Shown here piece after piece: positions 12,764 through 21,108 of a DNA stretch of 64,000 nucleotides (positions within the stretch are counted from its first letter, which is position 1; each line of letters opens with the position of its first letter). The stretch is from positions 4,152,145 through 4,216,144 of the forward strand of contig NZ_LFJC01000003.1 of assembly GCF_002776695.1 (NCBI RefSeq), given 5' to 3'. The DNA comes from Bradyrhizobium nitroreducens (GTDB taxonomy: Bacteria; Pseudomonadota; Alphaproteobacteria; Rhizobiales; Xanthobacteraceae). A program made the translations under genes and the position numbers. The notes beneath the pieces are model-generated. The model saw nothing but the letters and a program-made list of their open reading frames with translations, had not been told where the DNA came from and ran no database searches.

Positions 12764-13438
12764 TCAATTCGGCATCACATAGGCATAGATCCGGCCGCGC
12801 GAGACCGGCGCCTCGCGGACGCGGTTGCCGTTGTTGCCGGAGATCATGATCGGATTGCCCTGCGCGTCGATGCCGGTGATGATGCCGACATGACCGCCGC
12901 GGCGGCCGCGCGACATGACCGCGATGGCGCCGACCTGCGGACCGGAGACACGGGTGCCGTAACGCGCGAACGAGCTCGCCATGTCGGAGCCGGAGCCCTT
13001 ATGGCCGGTGTGCTCCAGCACCATGTTCATGAAACGCGCGCACCACAGGCTGCCGCGCCCGGTCGGATTGCCTCCGACATAGCGGCGCGCCTCGGATACA
13101 AGGCTCGATCCGCCGCCGAAGCCGCCGCTATTGGCCATTGCGGTGTTCGCCATGGCGCTATGGGCCATGCCGCCGCCGTTGGCGTTCGGATCGTAGCTCG
13201 CCTGGGTGTCGGCGAATCCGCTCGCCTGCAACTGCGCGGCGCTGCGCTCGAAGCGCGAGCGGCTCGCATGATGGCGATAATGATGATGTCTGGCGTGGTG
13301 CACGTAAGCGTGCCGCTCTGCGCTATGACGATGATGCGGCCGCGCTGAGGCCGGAGAAACGAATGCGGCAACCGCCGCGGAGAAGATCGCCAGCGCAACA
13401 ACACAACGCGACAGGCGAGACGCAAACAACTCAACCAT
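12764..13438 (-). CDS. Secreted TIGR02594/CHAP-type cysteine hydrolase-like protein
   Basis: The 224-aa product has a Sec signal peptide (~1-32). A strongly histidine-rich segment follows, with eleven His between residues 35 and 57. After a Gly/Ala/Met/Asn linker comes an NlpC/CHAP-like domain: VSEARRYVG, LWCARFMN with C133 as the likely nucleophile, and GGHVGI with H183 as its partner. That arrangement is typical of peptidoglycan amidases or endopeptidases of the TIGR02594 family. The start is supported by GAAGGA 8 nt upstream. The His tract could bind metal or make envelope contacts. It is divergent from the hydrolase gene at 13656. Confidence 0.8.
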   Translation of the reverse strand: MVELFASRLSRCVVALAIFSAAVAAFVSPASARPHHRHSAERHAYVHHARHHHYRHHASRSRFERSAAQLQASGFADTQASYDPNANGGGMAHSAMANTAMANSGGFGGGSSLVSEARRYVGGNPTGRGSLWCARFMNMVLEHTGHKGSGSDMASSFARYGTRVSGPQVGAIAVMSRGRRGGHVGIITGIDAQGNPIMISGNNGNRVREAPVSRGRIYAYVMPN

Positions 13439-13655
13439 TCTTCATCCTTCGTTGACACCCCACTTCCCGTCCGCCCCTCGCTGAGGCCGACATCCGTCTG
13501 GCCGTTAAGCCGCCGGATGTGGCGAGAAAAAGACGCGGGCTGCCCGCGAATAGCTGTGATGATTTTGTGCCGACACTGGTTCAATGCCGCCGCATTGCGG
13601 ACAACAGCATTAACTGCAATCCTGCAAAGGCGGCTTGAAGAGAGGGAAACGGTTA

Positions 13656-14519
13656 ATGCCCCACGCCACGACCAGGGACGACGTCCGCATCTATTTCGAA
13701 GAAGCGGGTCAGGGAACGCCGATCATTTTTCTGCACGAGTTCGCGGCCGACTACACCAATTGGGAGCCGCAGATGCGCTACTTCTCGCGCGGCCACCGCT
13801 GCATCACGTATTCGGCGCGCGGCTACACGCCGTCGGACGTGCCTGAGGGCGAGGTCTACACCTACGAACATTTCTACACCGACGCGCTTGCCGTGCTCGA
13901 TCATCTCAAGATCGAGCGCGCGCATCTCGTGGGCCTGTCGATGGGCGCCTATTCCTCGCTGCAGATCGGATTGAACGCGCCGCAGCGCGCGCTGTCGATG
14001 ACGCTGGCCGGCGTCGGCTCCGGCTCGGAGCTCGAAAACCTGGAGGCCTGGCGCAAGCAGTGCCGCGCCAATGCCGAGCAGTTCGAGACGCTGGGCTCCG
14101 CCGAGGTCGCAAAAATCACGCGCGAGGCACCGAGCCGGATTCCGTTCCTGGTGAAGGACCCGCGCGGACACGCCGATTTCTACGCCGCGCTGGCGCGCCA
14201 CGACGCCAAGGGCTCGGCGCGCACGATGCGCGGCTTCCAGGGCGGCCGCCCCTCGATCTATACGATGACGGACGCGATCGCGAAGGCGACGACGCCGGCG
14301 CTGATCATCTGCGGCGACGAGGACGATCCGTGTATCGGGCCAAGCCTGTTCCTGAAGAAGCATCTGCCCGCGGCGGGGCTGGCGATGTTTCCGAAATCGG
14401 GCCACGTGCTCAATCTGGAGGAACCCGCGCTGTTCAACGAGAGCGTGGAGCGGTTCGTGACGCTGGTCGAGGCGGGCCGCTGGCCGGCGCGGGATCCCAG
14501 GTCGCGGGCCGCGCATTAG
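13656..14519 (+). CDS. Alpha/beta hydrolase
   Basis: The 287-aa protein has the alpha/beta-hydrolase fold. An oxyanion region LHEF (residues 26-29) precedes the nucleophile elbow GLSMG with S95. The acid is probably in CGDEDDP (~222), and the catalytic His is in SGHVLNLEEP (~249). The family includes esterases, lactonases and C-C bond hydrolases, so the substrate is not predictable. The ATG at 13656 is preferred over the in-frame TTG at 13635 because GAGGGAA lies 7 nt before it. It appears to be monocistronic; an inverted repeat follows immediately. Confidence 0.87.
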   Translation: MPHATTRDDVRIYFEEAGQGTPIIFLHEFAADYTNWEPQMRYFSRGHRCITYSARGYTPSDVPEGEVYTYEHFYTDALAVLDHLKIERAHLVGLSMGAYSSLQIGLNAPQRALSMTLAGVGSGSELENLEAWRKQCRANAEQFETLGSAEVAKITREAPSRIPFLVKDPRGHADFYAALARHDAKGSARTMRGFQGGRPSIYTMTDAIAKATTPALIICGDEDDPCIGPSLFLKKHLPAAGLAMFPKSGHVLNLEEPALFNESVERFVTLVEAGRWPARDPRSRAAH

Positions 14520-14521
14520 CT

Positions 14522-14624
14522 GTCATTCCGGGATGCGCCAAAGGCGCAGGCCCGGAATCCATGGGACGTCATACGCTGCGGCACGATGGATTCCGGGTTC
14601 GCGCTTCGCGCGCCCCGGAATGAC
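14522..14624. repeat. Intergenic inverted repeat, GTCATTCCGGG family, copy 1
   Basis: GTCATTCCGG at 14522-14531 pairs with CCGGAATGAC at 14615-14624. Internal CCCGGAATCCATG faces GATGGATTCCGGG. It sits between convergent hydrolase and metW genes. The same design recurs near 19763, 39582, 42979 and 50500. Confidence 0.85.
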
Positions 14625-14633
14625 GACGAGAGA

Positions 14634-15296
14634 CTATTTTCCCCCGCCGCGGCTCAGCAGAAACACGCCCTGCTCGCCAAACATGTTCCACACCCACCAG
14701 GGCAGGTTCAGCGGGATCGGGCGGCCGTAGAGGTCGAGCGCCACCGAACGCTCCATCTTGACGTTGATTGCGTCGCAGAGCTGCACGAAATCCTTGATGG
14801 TGCAGAAATGGATGTTGGCGGTGTCGTACCAGGTCGCCGGCAGGTTCTCGGTACGTGGCATGTGGCCGCCGATCAGCAGCTGCAGCCGCATCTTCCAGAA
14901 GCCGAAATTCGGGAACGAGACGATGGCGCGGCGGCCGATGCGCAGCAGGTTTTCCAGCACCACCCTCGGCTGCCGGGTCGCCTGCAGCGTCTGCGACAGG
15001 ATCACGTAGTCGAAGGCGTCGTCCGGATAATTGACGAGGTCGGTGTCGGCGTCGCCCTGCACCACCGCAAGCCCCTTGGCCACGCAGCGGTTGACGCCCT
15101 CGCGCGACAGCTCGATGCCGCGTCCGTCGATGCCGCGCGTTTCCAGCAGCTGGAGCAGATCGCCCTCGCCGCAGCCGACGTCGAGCACTTTCGAGCCGGG
15201 CTTGACCATGTCGGCGACCAGGAGATGGTCGGCGCGAAAATGACCGGACTGTCCCGTCGCAAGGCCGCCCAGCGGCAACACTTCCTGTACAGACAT
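14634..15296 (-). CDS. metW: Methionine biosynthesis protein MetW
   Basis: The 220-aa protein is a class I SAM-dependent methyltransferase-like protein with motif I LDVGCGEGDLL (residues 38-48). MetW is found next to metX in many proteobacteria and is needed for, or physically supports, homoserine acylation; its catalytic role is not settled. The gene starts 15 nt after the metX stop with GAGGA upstream, so it is translated from the riboswitch-controlled metX transcript. Confidence 0.93.
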   Translation of the reverse strand: MSVQEVLPLGGLATGQSGHFRADHLLVADMVKPGSKVLDVGCGEGDLLQLLETRGIDGRGIELSREGVNRCVAKGLAVVQGDADTDLVNYPDDAFDYVILSQTLQATRQPRVVLENLLRIGRRAIVSFPNFGFWKMRLQLLIGGHMPRTENLPATWYDTANIHFCTIKDFVQLCDAINVKMERSVALDLYGRPIPLNLPWWVWNMFGEQGVFLLSRGGGK

Positions 15297-15311
15297 CGCT
15301 AGCCGTCCTCG

Positions 15312-16520
15312 TCAGTCGTTCTTGGAGGTGAGCCCGCGGGCCTTGCCTGCCGATTGCAGGAAGGCGCGGGAGATGTCGAAGAATTCGGGAACGTCGAGCA
15401 GGAAGGCGTCGTGGCCGCGATCGGTCTCGATCTCGGCGAACGACACCCGCGCGCTCGAGGCGTTGAGCGCATGCACCAGCGCGCGCGATTCCGAGGTCGG
15501 GAACAGCCAGTCGCTGGTGAAGGAGACCACGCAGAAGCGCGTCTTGATGTCCGCGAACGCCTTGGCGAGCACGCCGCCATGATCGGCGGCGATGTCGAAA
15601 TAGTCCATCGCGCGCGTCAGATAGAGGTAGGAATTGGCGTCGAAGCGCTCGACGAAGGAGGAGCCCTGGTAGCGCAGATAGGACTCGACCTGGAAATCGG
15701 CGTCGAAGGAGAAGGTCGGCAGGTCGCGGTCCTGCATGCGCCGGCCGAATTTGCGATGCAGCGCGGCGTCGGAGAGGTAGGTGATGTGCGCCGCCATCCG
15801 CGCCACCGCGAGCCCGCGATGCGGATGGATGCCCTGATCGGCATAGCCGCCGCCGTGCCAATCGGGATCGGCCATCACGGCCTGGCGGCCGAGCTCGTGA
15901 AAGGCGATGTTCTGCGCCGAGTGCCGCGTCGCGCAGGCGATCGCCAGCGCCGAGAACACGCGGCCAGGATAGGCCGCGGTCCATTGCAGCACCTGCATGC
16001 CGCCCATCGATCCGCCGACGACCGCAAACAGCGTGTCGATGCCGAGCCGGTCGATCAGCATGGCCTGCGCGCGCACCATGTCGGGGATGGTGATGACAGG
16101 GAAATCCAGGCCCCAGACCTTGCCGGTGGCGGGATTGATCGACGCCGGCCCGGTCGAGCCCATGCAGCCGCCGATCACGTTGGAGCAGATGATGAAGTAG
16201 TGCTTGGGATCGATGGGGCGGCCGGGGCCGACCAGGGTCTCCCACCAGCCGGGCTTGCCGGTGACGGGATGCACGTTGGCGACATGCTGGTCGCCGGTCA
16301 GCGCATGGCAGATCAGCACCGCGTTGGAGCGATCGGCGTTGAGCTCGCCATAGGTCTGGTAGGCGATCTGGAACGGGGTGAGATCGACGCCGCAATCCAG
16401 CCGCAGCGGCTGCTCGGTGCCGAAATGCGCGACCTGCGAGCTCGGATGATCCACCTCATGCGACCGCTCGTCAGCGCTGATCGCAGGACTCGGTATCGAC
16501 TTGACGCCATCCATGACCAT
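15312..16520 (-). CDS. metX: Homoserine O-acyltransferase MetX
   Basis: The 402-aa product transfers an acyl group to homoserine, the first committed step of methionine synthesis. It has an alpha/beta-hydrolase fold with nucleophile elbow GGSMGG (S171). Typical MetX segments are also present: LICHALTGDQHV, NVIGGCMGSTGP, and a C-terminal region with TDRGHDAFL holding the catalytic His. Acetyl versus succinyl specificity cannot be read safely, since MetX proteins of either specificity exist. The gene is preceded by a SAM-II riboswitch and an attenuator, so it should be repressed when SAM is plentiful. Confidence 0.94.
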   Translation of the reverse strand: MVMDGVKSIPSPAISADERSHEVDHPSSQVAHFGTEQPLRLDCGVDLTPFQIAYQTYGELNADRSNAVLICHALTGDQHVANVHPVTGKPGWWETLVGPGRPIDPKHYFIICSNVIGGCMGSTGPASINPATGKVWGLDFPVITIPDMVRAQAMLIDRLGIDTLFAVVGGSMGGMQVLQWTAAYPGRVFSALAIACATRHSAQNIAFHELGRQAVMADPDWHGGGYADQGIHPHRGLAVARMAAHITYLSDAALHRKFGRRMQDRDLPTFSFDADFQVESYLRYQGSSFVERFDANSYLYLTRAMDYFDIAADHGGVLAKAFADIKTRFCVVSFTSDWLFPTSESRALVHALNASSARVSFAEIETDRGHDAFLLDVPEFFDISRAFLQSAGKARGLTSKND

Positions 16521-16569
16521 CGACCTCGTTTGCGATCAAACGCGTGATCGCCACTTGCATCAGGCCATG

Positions 16570-16602
16570 AAAAACCCGGCCTGAACGATAGGTTCGGCCG
16601 GG
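16570..16602 (-). terminator. Attenuator terminator in the metX leader
   Basis: On the metX transcript CCCGGCC (16596-16602) plus GAAC pairs with GTTC-A-GGCCGGG (16575-16586). The loop is 5 nt and five U residues follow (16570-16574). The 5' arm can instead pair with GGCCGGGG at 16614-16621, directly after the aptamer. This gives two mutually exclusive hairpins, as in a transcription-attenuation switch. Confidence 0.8.
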
Positions 16603-16623
16603 ATCGAAAGAGTCCCCGGCCTG

Positions 16624-16675
16624 TTTAGCGAGTTTTTTAACGTGGCTGCAAGCCGGCCGGCTCAAATGACCACGG
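16624..16675 (-). promoter_or_regulatory. SAM-II riboswitch
   Basis: The minus strand matches the SAM-II consensus. CGTGG (16670-16674) pairs with CCACG across a loop containing ATTTGAGC and GCTTGCAGCC; then come GTTAAAAAA and the 3' strand CGCTAAA (16624-16630). GCTAAA can pair with TTTGAGC in the loop to make the expected pseudoknot. SAM-II aptamers control metA/metX-type genes in alphaproteobacteria and turn expression off when SAM is bound. Placement directly upstream of metX agrees. Confidence 0.93.
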
Positions 16676-16684
16676 AACGGGCAA

Positions 16685-16713
16685 AAGCTACCGTCTTGGG
16701 CGGTTTTCGTCAA
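16685..16713 (-). promoter_or_regulatory. Promoter of metXW
   Basis: On the minus strand TTGACG (16708-16713) and TAGCTT (16685-16690) are separated by 17 bp. Transcription would start near 16678, just upstream of the SAM-II aptamer, which is where it should start for a functional riboswitch. Confidence 0.7.
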
Positions 16714-16839
16714 GTCGCGGCCCGGATCGGCCCAATTCGCCTCCGTCGCGGCGACCGGGAAGGACGTCATTTCTCTTTGCTTTCGCCGCCCCGACTGCCT
16801 AATCAGGACATCCCCCATCGGAACAATCGACAGCCCAAC

Positions 16840-17688
16840 ATGTCTCAACGTCCGCCCGCGCCGCCGTCATTGCAGGAATTGCGCAAGGAGATCGACGCGA
16901 TCGACGAGGCCATGCATCGCCTGCTGATGCAGCGCGGCGACATCATCGACCGCCTGATCCAGGTGAAGCAGACCCAGGAGGTCGGCTCGGCATTCCGCCC
17001 CGCGCGTGAGGCCTCCATGATGCGCGAGATCGTGCAGCGTCATCGCGGCATCCTGCCGCTCGACACCGTCGAGAGCATCTGGCGCGTCATCATCTCGACC
17101 TTCACCTACGTGCAGGCGCCGTTCTCCGTGCATGCCGACATCTCGGTGAGCGAGCCGGCGATGCGCGATTCCGCGCGCTTTCATTTCGGCTTCACGGTGC
17201 CTTACGTCGCGCATTTCAGCGCGCAGGCCGCGGTCGAGGCGGTGGCGAAATCCAAGGGCGACCTGGCGCTGGTCTCGGCGACGTCGAGCCGCACGCCGTG
17301 GTGGCTCTCGCTCGAGGAAAAAGGCGCGCCGAAGATCATCGCGCGCATGCCGTTCGTCGAGCGCGCCGACCATCCGGCCGCGCTGCCGGTGTTCGCGATC
17401 TCGCGCGTCCCCGACAGCGCCCTGGTGACCGAGGTCGAGACCTTCAGCGTGCGCGTGTCCGGGTGGAACGCCGAGGTCGCCCGCGCCCTGTCGCCGCTCG
17501 CCGAGATCGTGGCGGTGCCCGACACCGCCTTCGACGGCGCGGCGCTGCTGGTCTCGGTCACGAGCGCGACCAGCATCGACAAAATCAGGGCTGCCCTGAT
17601 CGAGGCGGGGGCCTCGGTGCGCTCCACGGCCCTCGTCGGCAGCCACGCAACGCGCTATACGGTGCCCCCGACCGGGCCAAAATCGTAA
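16840..17688 (+). CDS. Chorismate mutase with C-terminal extension
   Basis: The 282-aa protein has an AroQ-type chorismate mutase domain in residues ~10-95 (LRKEIDAIDEAMHRLLMQRGDII). The expected basic residues are spread along three helices. It converts chorismate to prephenate for Phe and Tyr synthesis. The remaining ~185 residues contain GDLALVSA, ARMPFVER and PVFAISRV. They resemble a degenerate prephenate dehydratase-like domain, which is inference only. The ATG at 16840 begins the first plausible domain; an extension to 16642 would run through the metX riboswitch on the other strand. It heads an aromatic cluster with hisC and a prephenate dehydrogenase. Confidence 0.88.
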   Translation: MSQRPPAPPSLQELRKEIDAIDEAMHRLLMQRGDIIDRLIQVKQTQEVGSAFRPAREASMMREIVQRHRGILPLDTVESIWRVIISTFTYVQAPFSVHADISVSEPAMRDSARFHFGFTVPYVAHFSAQAAVEAVAKSKGDLALVSATSSRTPWWLSLEEKGAPKIIARMPFVERADHPAALPVFAISRVPDSALVTEVETFSVRVSGWNAEVARALSPLAEIVAVPDTAFDGAALLVSVTSATSIDKIRAALIEAGASVRSTALVGSHATRYTVPPTGPKS

Positions 17689-17724
17689 ATCGCGTACCGC
17701 TTAAAGCCACTTTCGGAGTTGAAG

Positions 17725-18822
17725 ATGTCCCGCCCCGTGCCGAATCCCGGCATTCTCGATATTGCGCCCTACACGCCCGGCAAGAGCCCGGTCGCCGAGC
17801 CGGGCCGCAAGGTGTTCAAGCTCTCGGCCAACGAGACGCCGTTCGGGCCCTCGCCCAAGGCGATCGAGGCGTTCAAGCGCGTGGCGGATCATCTCGAAGA
17901 CTATCCGGAAGGCACCTCGCGCGTGCTGCGCGAGGCGATCGGCCGTTCTTTCGGGCTCGATCCCAACCGCATCATCTGCGGCGCCGGCTCGGACGAAATC
18001 CTCAATCTGCTCGCGCACACCTATCTCAGCCACGGCGACGAGGCGATCTCCACCACGCACGGCTTCCTGGTCTACCCGATCGCGACCATGGCGGTCGGCG
18101 CCAAGAACGTCGTCGCGGCCGAGAAGAACCTCACCTGCGACGTCGACGCCATCCTCAAGGCCGTGACGCGGAAGACCAAGCTGGTCTGGCTCGCCAATCC
18201 CAACAACCCGACCGGGACCTATGTGCCGTTCGACGAGATCAAGCGCCTGCGCGCCGGCCTGCCCTCGCACGTGCTGCTGGTGCTGGACGCCGCCTATTGC
18301 GATTACGTCTCGCGTAACGACTACGAGATGGGGATCGAGCTGGTCGCCACCACCGAGAACACGGTGGTGACGCACACCTTCTCCAAGATCCACGGCCTCG
18401 CCGCGCTGCGCATCGGCTGGATGTTCGGCCCCGAGCACATCATCGACGCGGTCAACCGCATCCGCGGCCCCTTCAACGTGTCGACGCCGGCGATGTATGC
18501 CGCGGTCGCCGCGATCGAAGACACCGCGCATCAGGCGATGTCGAAGCAGTTCACCGAGACCTGGCGCAACTGGCTGGCCGAGGAGATCACCAAGCTCGGG
18601 CTGAAGGTGACGCCGAGCGTCGCCAATTTCGTGCTGATCCACTTCCCGACCGAGAAGGGCAAGACCGCGGACGACGCCGACGCCTTCCTCACCAAGCGCG
18701 GCCTGGTGCTGCGCGCGCTGAAGAACTATGGCCTGCCGCATTCGCTGCGCATGACCATCGGCACCGAGGAGGCCAACCGCCTCGTGGTCGACGGCTTGCG
18801 CGACTTCATGGCCGGCAAATGA
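17725..18822 (+). CDS. hisC: HisC-family aminotransferase (histidinol-phosphate/aromatic)
   Basis: The 365-aa protein is a class I/II PLP aminotransferase of the HisC type. It has ANETPFGPS (35-43), NPNNPTGT (158-165), DAAY (188-191) and the PLP-binding lysine K221 in HTFSKIHGL. The start is the ATG with GGAG six nt before an intervening TTGAAG. It lies 36 nt after chorismate mutase, and its stop overlaps the prephenate dehydrogenase start (ATGA). It may therefore serve mainly as an aromatic aminotransferase, as is known for HisC-like enzymes linked to tyrC in other alphaproteobacteria. Confidence 0.92.
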   Translation: MSRPVPNPGILDIAPYTPGKSPVAEPGRKVFKLSANETPFGPSPKAIEAFKRVADHLEDYPEGTSRVLREAIGRSFGLDPNRIICGAGSDEILNLLAHTYLSHGDEAISTTHGFLVYPIATMAVGAKNVVAAEKNLTCDVDAILKAVTRKTKLVWLANPNNPTGTYVPFDEIKRLRAGLPSHVLLVLDAAYCDYVSRNDYEMGIELVATTENTVVTHTFSKIHGLAALRIGWMFGPEHIIDAVNRIRGPFNVSTPAMYAAVAAIEDTAHQAMSKQFTETWRNWLAEEITKLGLKVTPSVANFVLIHFPTEKGKTADDADAFLTKRGLVLRALKNYGLPHSLRMTIGTEEANRLVVDGLRDFMAGK

Positions 18823-19754
18823 ATGCGCAGGCGCACTTCCAGCGCGTCGCGCTGATCGGCTTCGGCCTGATCGGCGGCTCGATCGCGCGCGCTGCGAAGC
18901 TCCAGGGGCTCGCCGGCGAGATCGTCACCACCGCACGCTCGGAGAAGACGCGCGCGCGGGTGCTCGAGCTCGGCATCGTCGACCAGGTCGTGGCGACCAA
19001 TGCGGAGGCGGTGAAGGATGCCGACCTCGTCATCCTCTGCATTCCCGTCGGGGCCTGCGGGCCGGTGGCGCAGGAGATCGCGCCGCATCTGAAGCCCGGT
19101 GCTGTTGTCTCCGACGTCGGCTCGGTGAAGGGCGCCATCGTCAGGGACATGGCGCCGCATCTGCCGAAGACCGTTCATTTCGTGCCGGCGCATCCCGTCG
19201 CGGGCACCGAGCATTCGGGGCCGGATTCAGGCTTCGCCGAGCTCTTCATCAACCGCTGGTGCATCCTCACCCCGCCGGAAGGCGTCGACGCCGCGGCGAC
19301 CGATCGCCTGCGCGCCTTCTGGGCCGCGATGGGCGCCAAGGTCGAGGTGATGACGCCGGATCATCATGATCTCGTGCTGGCGATCACCAGCCATCTGCCG
19401 CATCTGATCGCCTACACCATCGTCGGCACCGCCGACGAGCTGGCGCAGGTGACGGAATCCGAGGTCATCAAGTTCTCCGCCGGCGGCTTCCGCGATTTCA
19501 CCCGCATCGCGGCCTCCGATCCGACGATGTGGCGCGACGTCTTCCTCGCCAACAAGGAGGCCGTGCTGGAGATGCTCGGCACCTTCACCGAGGACCTGTC
19601 CAAGCTCACCCGCGCGATCCGCCGCGGCGACGGCGAAGCGCTGTTCGACCATTTCACCCGCACCCGCGCCATTCGCCGCGGCATCGTCGAGATCGGCCAG
19701 GATTCGGCCGCGGCGGATTTCGGCCGCCAGCATGGCGCGCTGAAGAAGCCGTAG
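18819..19754 (+). CDS. Prephenate/arogenate dehydrogenase
   Basis: The 311-aa product has an N-terminal Rossmann domain with GFGLIGGS (14-21). A catalytic region follows with HPVAGTEHSG (conserved His for prephenate) and SHLPHL. The rest is the helical TyrA dimerisation domain. It oxidises prephenate or arogenate with NAD(P)+ in tyrosine synthesis. There is no ACT domain, so feedback control may lie elsewhere. The ATG overlaps the hisC stop by 4 nt, showing translational coupling. It ends just before a 41-bp palindrome. Confidence 0.94.
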   Translation: MNAQAHFQRVALIGFGLIGGSIARAAKLQGLAGEIVTTARSEKTRARVLELGIVDQVVATNAEAVKDADLVILCIPVGACGPVAQEIAPHLKPGAVVSDVGSVKGAIVRDMAPHLPKTVHFVPAHPVAGTEHSGPDSGFAELFINRWCILTPPEGVDAAATDRLRAFWAAMGAKVEVMTPDHHDLVLAITSHLPHLIAYTIVGTADELAQVTESEVIKFSAGGFRDFTRIAASDPTMWRDVFLANKEAVLEMLGTFTEDLSKLTRAIRRGDGEALFDHFTRTRAIRRGIVEIGQDSAAADFGRQHGALKKP

Positions 19755-19762
19755 TTTCGCTG

Positions 19763-19803
19763 GTCATTCCGGGGCTCGATGCTACGCATCGCCCCGGAAT
19801 GAC
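19763..19803. repeat. Perfect GTCATTCCGGGGC palindrome, copy 2 (minimal form)
   Basis: GTCATTCCGGGGC (19763-19775) and GCCCCGGAATGAC (19791-19803) face each other; the intervening 15 nt also contain GATGC/GCATC. This is the shortest form of the family. Between convergent genes (ending 19754 and 19814) it probably works as a bidirectional terminator-like barrier. Confidence 0.85.
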
Positions 19804-19813
19804 GAGAGCGGCT

Positions 19814-20998
19814 TCAATACAGCGGCGGAATTTGCCCGACCTTGACCGGGCCGAGCAGCACGGCGCCGTCGGCGAACTTCAACGGGAAGCTTCTCGCCTT
19901 CCTGCCTTCCAGCGTGCTCTCGGTGCCGATCGAGTTGATGCCGGCGGCAAGTCCGGCATTGGCGTTCTGCTTGATGACCTTGCCGAGGCCGGGGACGGCG
20001 CGGTCGAGCGCGCCGAACAAATTGGTGAGGTCCTGCGACTTCACGCCGGGCGCGACGCGATCGAGCGTTGCCTGCGGCACGCCCTCCTCCAGCATCTTCT
20101 CGATGCCGAGCGCCGGGATCACGCGCTCGAGGCCCGTCACGGTCATCTGCAACTCGCCGTCGAGGCGGCCATTGGCCGAGAGGCCGAGCGTGCCGGCCGC
20201 GACTGCGATCATCTCGCCCTGCTGGATCCGCGACTGCACGATCTCGATATGGCCGCCGGCCGCCTGGATTTCACGAAAGCGCTGCGGCCAGGGCTTTGGC
20301 GTGAGGTCGGACAGGCCGGTGATCTTGGCGCGCGTGTCGGCCTCGAACGGCTCGGCGAGCAGGGGATGCACGCCCTGGATGCTGCCCTGCGCGATATGGG
20401 CCACGGTCTCTATCACGGGATGATCGGCCGGCGAGCCGTCCGCGAGACGGCCGTGCAGCTCGACCTGCTTGGCCCGCGCGAGCGGCACCTGCATGCTGCC
20501 ATCGAGCCGGTTGAGGGTGGGATCGTCGAACACGATGGAGGCGCGGTCCGGCACCGCCGGCAGGCCGACCACGCTGCTACGGCCCTTGCTCCAGTTCACC
20601 ACGAAGGTGTTCTGCGTAACGCCATCGATCAGCGTTGCGGGCGCGGAGAATTCGGCGATGACGAGCTTGGGATCGTAGACCTGGGCAACGACCAGGATGT
20701 TGTCGAGCTTGGCCGTGAACGGCGTCTTGCTCGCGTTCTGCGACACCAGGGCGACGCTGGCGCCGGAGCACTGGACCTCGAAGCGGAACGGGAAGCCGGC
20801 GATCGAGCGCTTGGCGCAATCATAGATGCGGCCGGACTTGGCCTCCTGCGCCCGCCAGGCGTCTGCGGCCACTTCGGCCTGCGAGGCCGCATAGAACCAG
20901 AAGCAGCTCCACGCGACGGCAAGGACCAGGACGACAACGGGTGCGATGAAAAGGCCCCAACGGGAGCGACGGCCTGCGGCAACGGTCATATTGGACAT
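19814..20998 (-). CDS. DUF2125 domain-containing protein
   Basis: The 394-aa protein has one N-terminal membrane segment (residues ~14-36), then a largely beta-strand periplasmic domain. It matches what I know of the alphaproteobacterial DUF2125 family (segments such as RIYDCAKRSIAGFPFRFEV). Function is unknown; an envelope or lipid-binding role is plausible from topology only. It is divergent from the ChaC-like gene. Confidence 0.82.
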   Translation of the reverse strand: MSNMTVAAGRRSRWGLFIAPVVVLVLAVAWSCFWFYAASQAEVAADAWRAQEAKSGRIYDCAKRSIAGFPFRFEVQCSGASVALVSQNASKTPFTAKLDNILVVAQVYDPKLVIAEFSAPATLIDGVTQNTFVVNWSKGRSSVVGLPAVPDRASIVFDDPTLNRLDGSMQVPLARAKQVELHGRLADGSPADHPVIETVAHIAQGSIQGVHPLLAEPFEADTRAKITGLSDLTPKPWPQRFREIQAAGGHIEIVQSRIQQGEMIAVAAGTLGLSANGRLDGELQMTVTGLERVIPALGIEKMLEEGVPQATLDRVAPGVKSQDLTNLFGALDRAVPGLGKVIKQNANAGLAAGINSIGTESTLEGRKARSFPLKFADGAVLLGPVKVGQIPPLY

Positions 20999-21108
20999 GC
21001 GGCGACCCTTTGACCCCGGATTTTGGCAAATGTAAGCGAGGCGCGCCTGCGGCGAAAGGCAGAGAATTCGCTTCGCTTGGGACCCCCATTCTGGTAGCCG
21101 TGCCCGAA

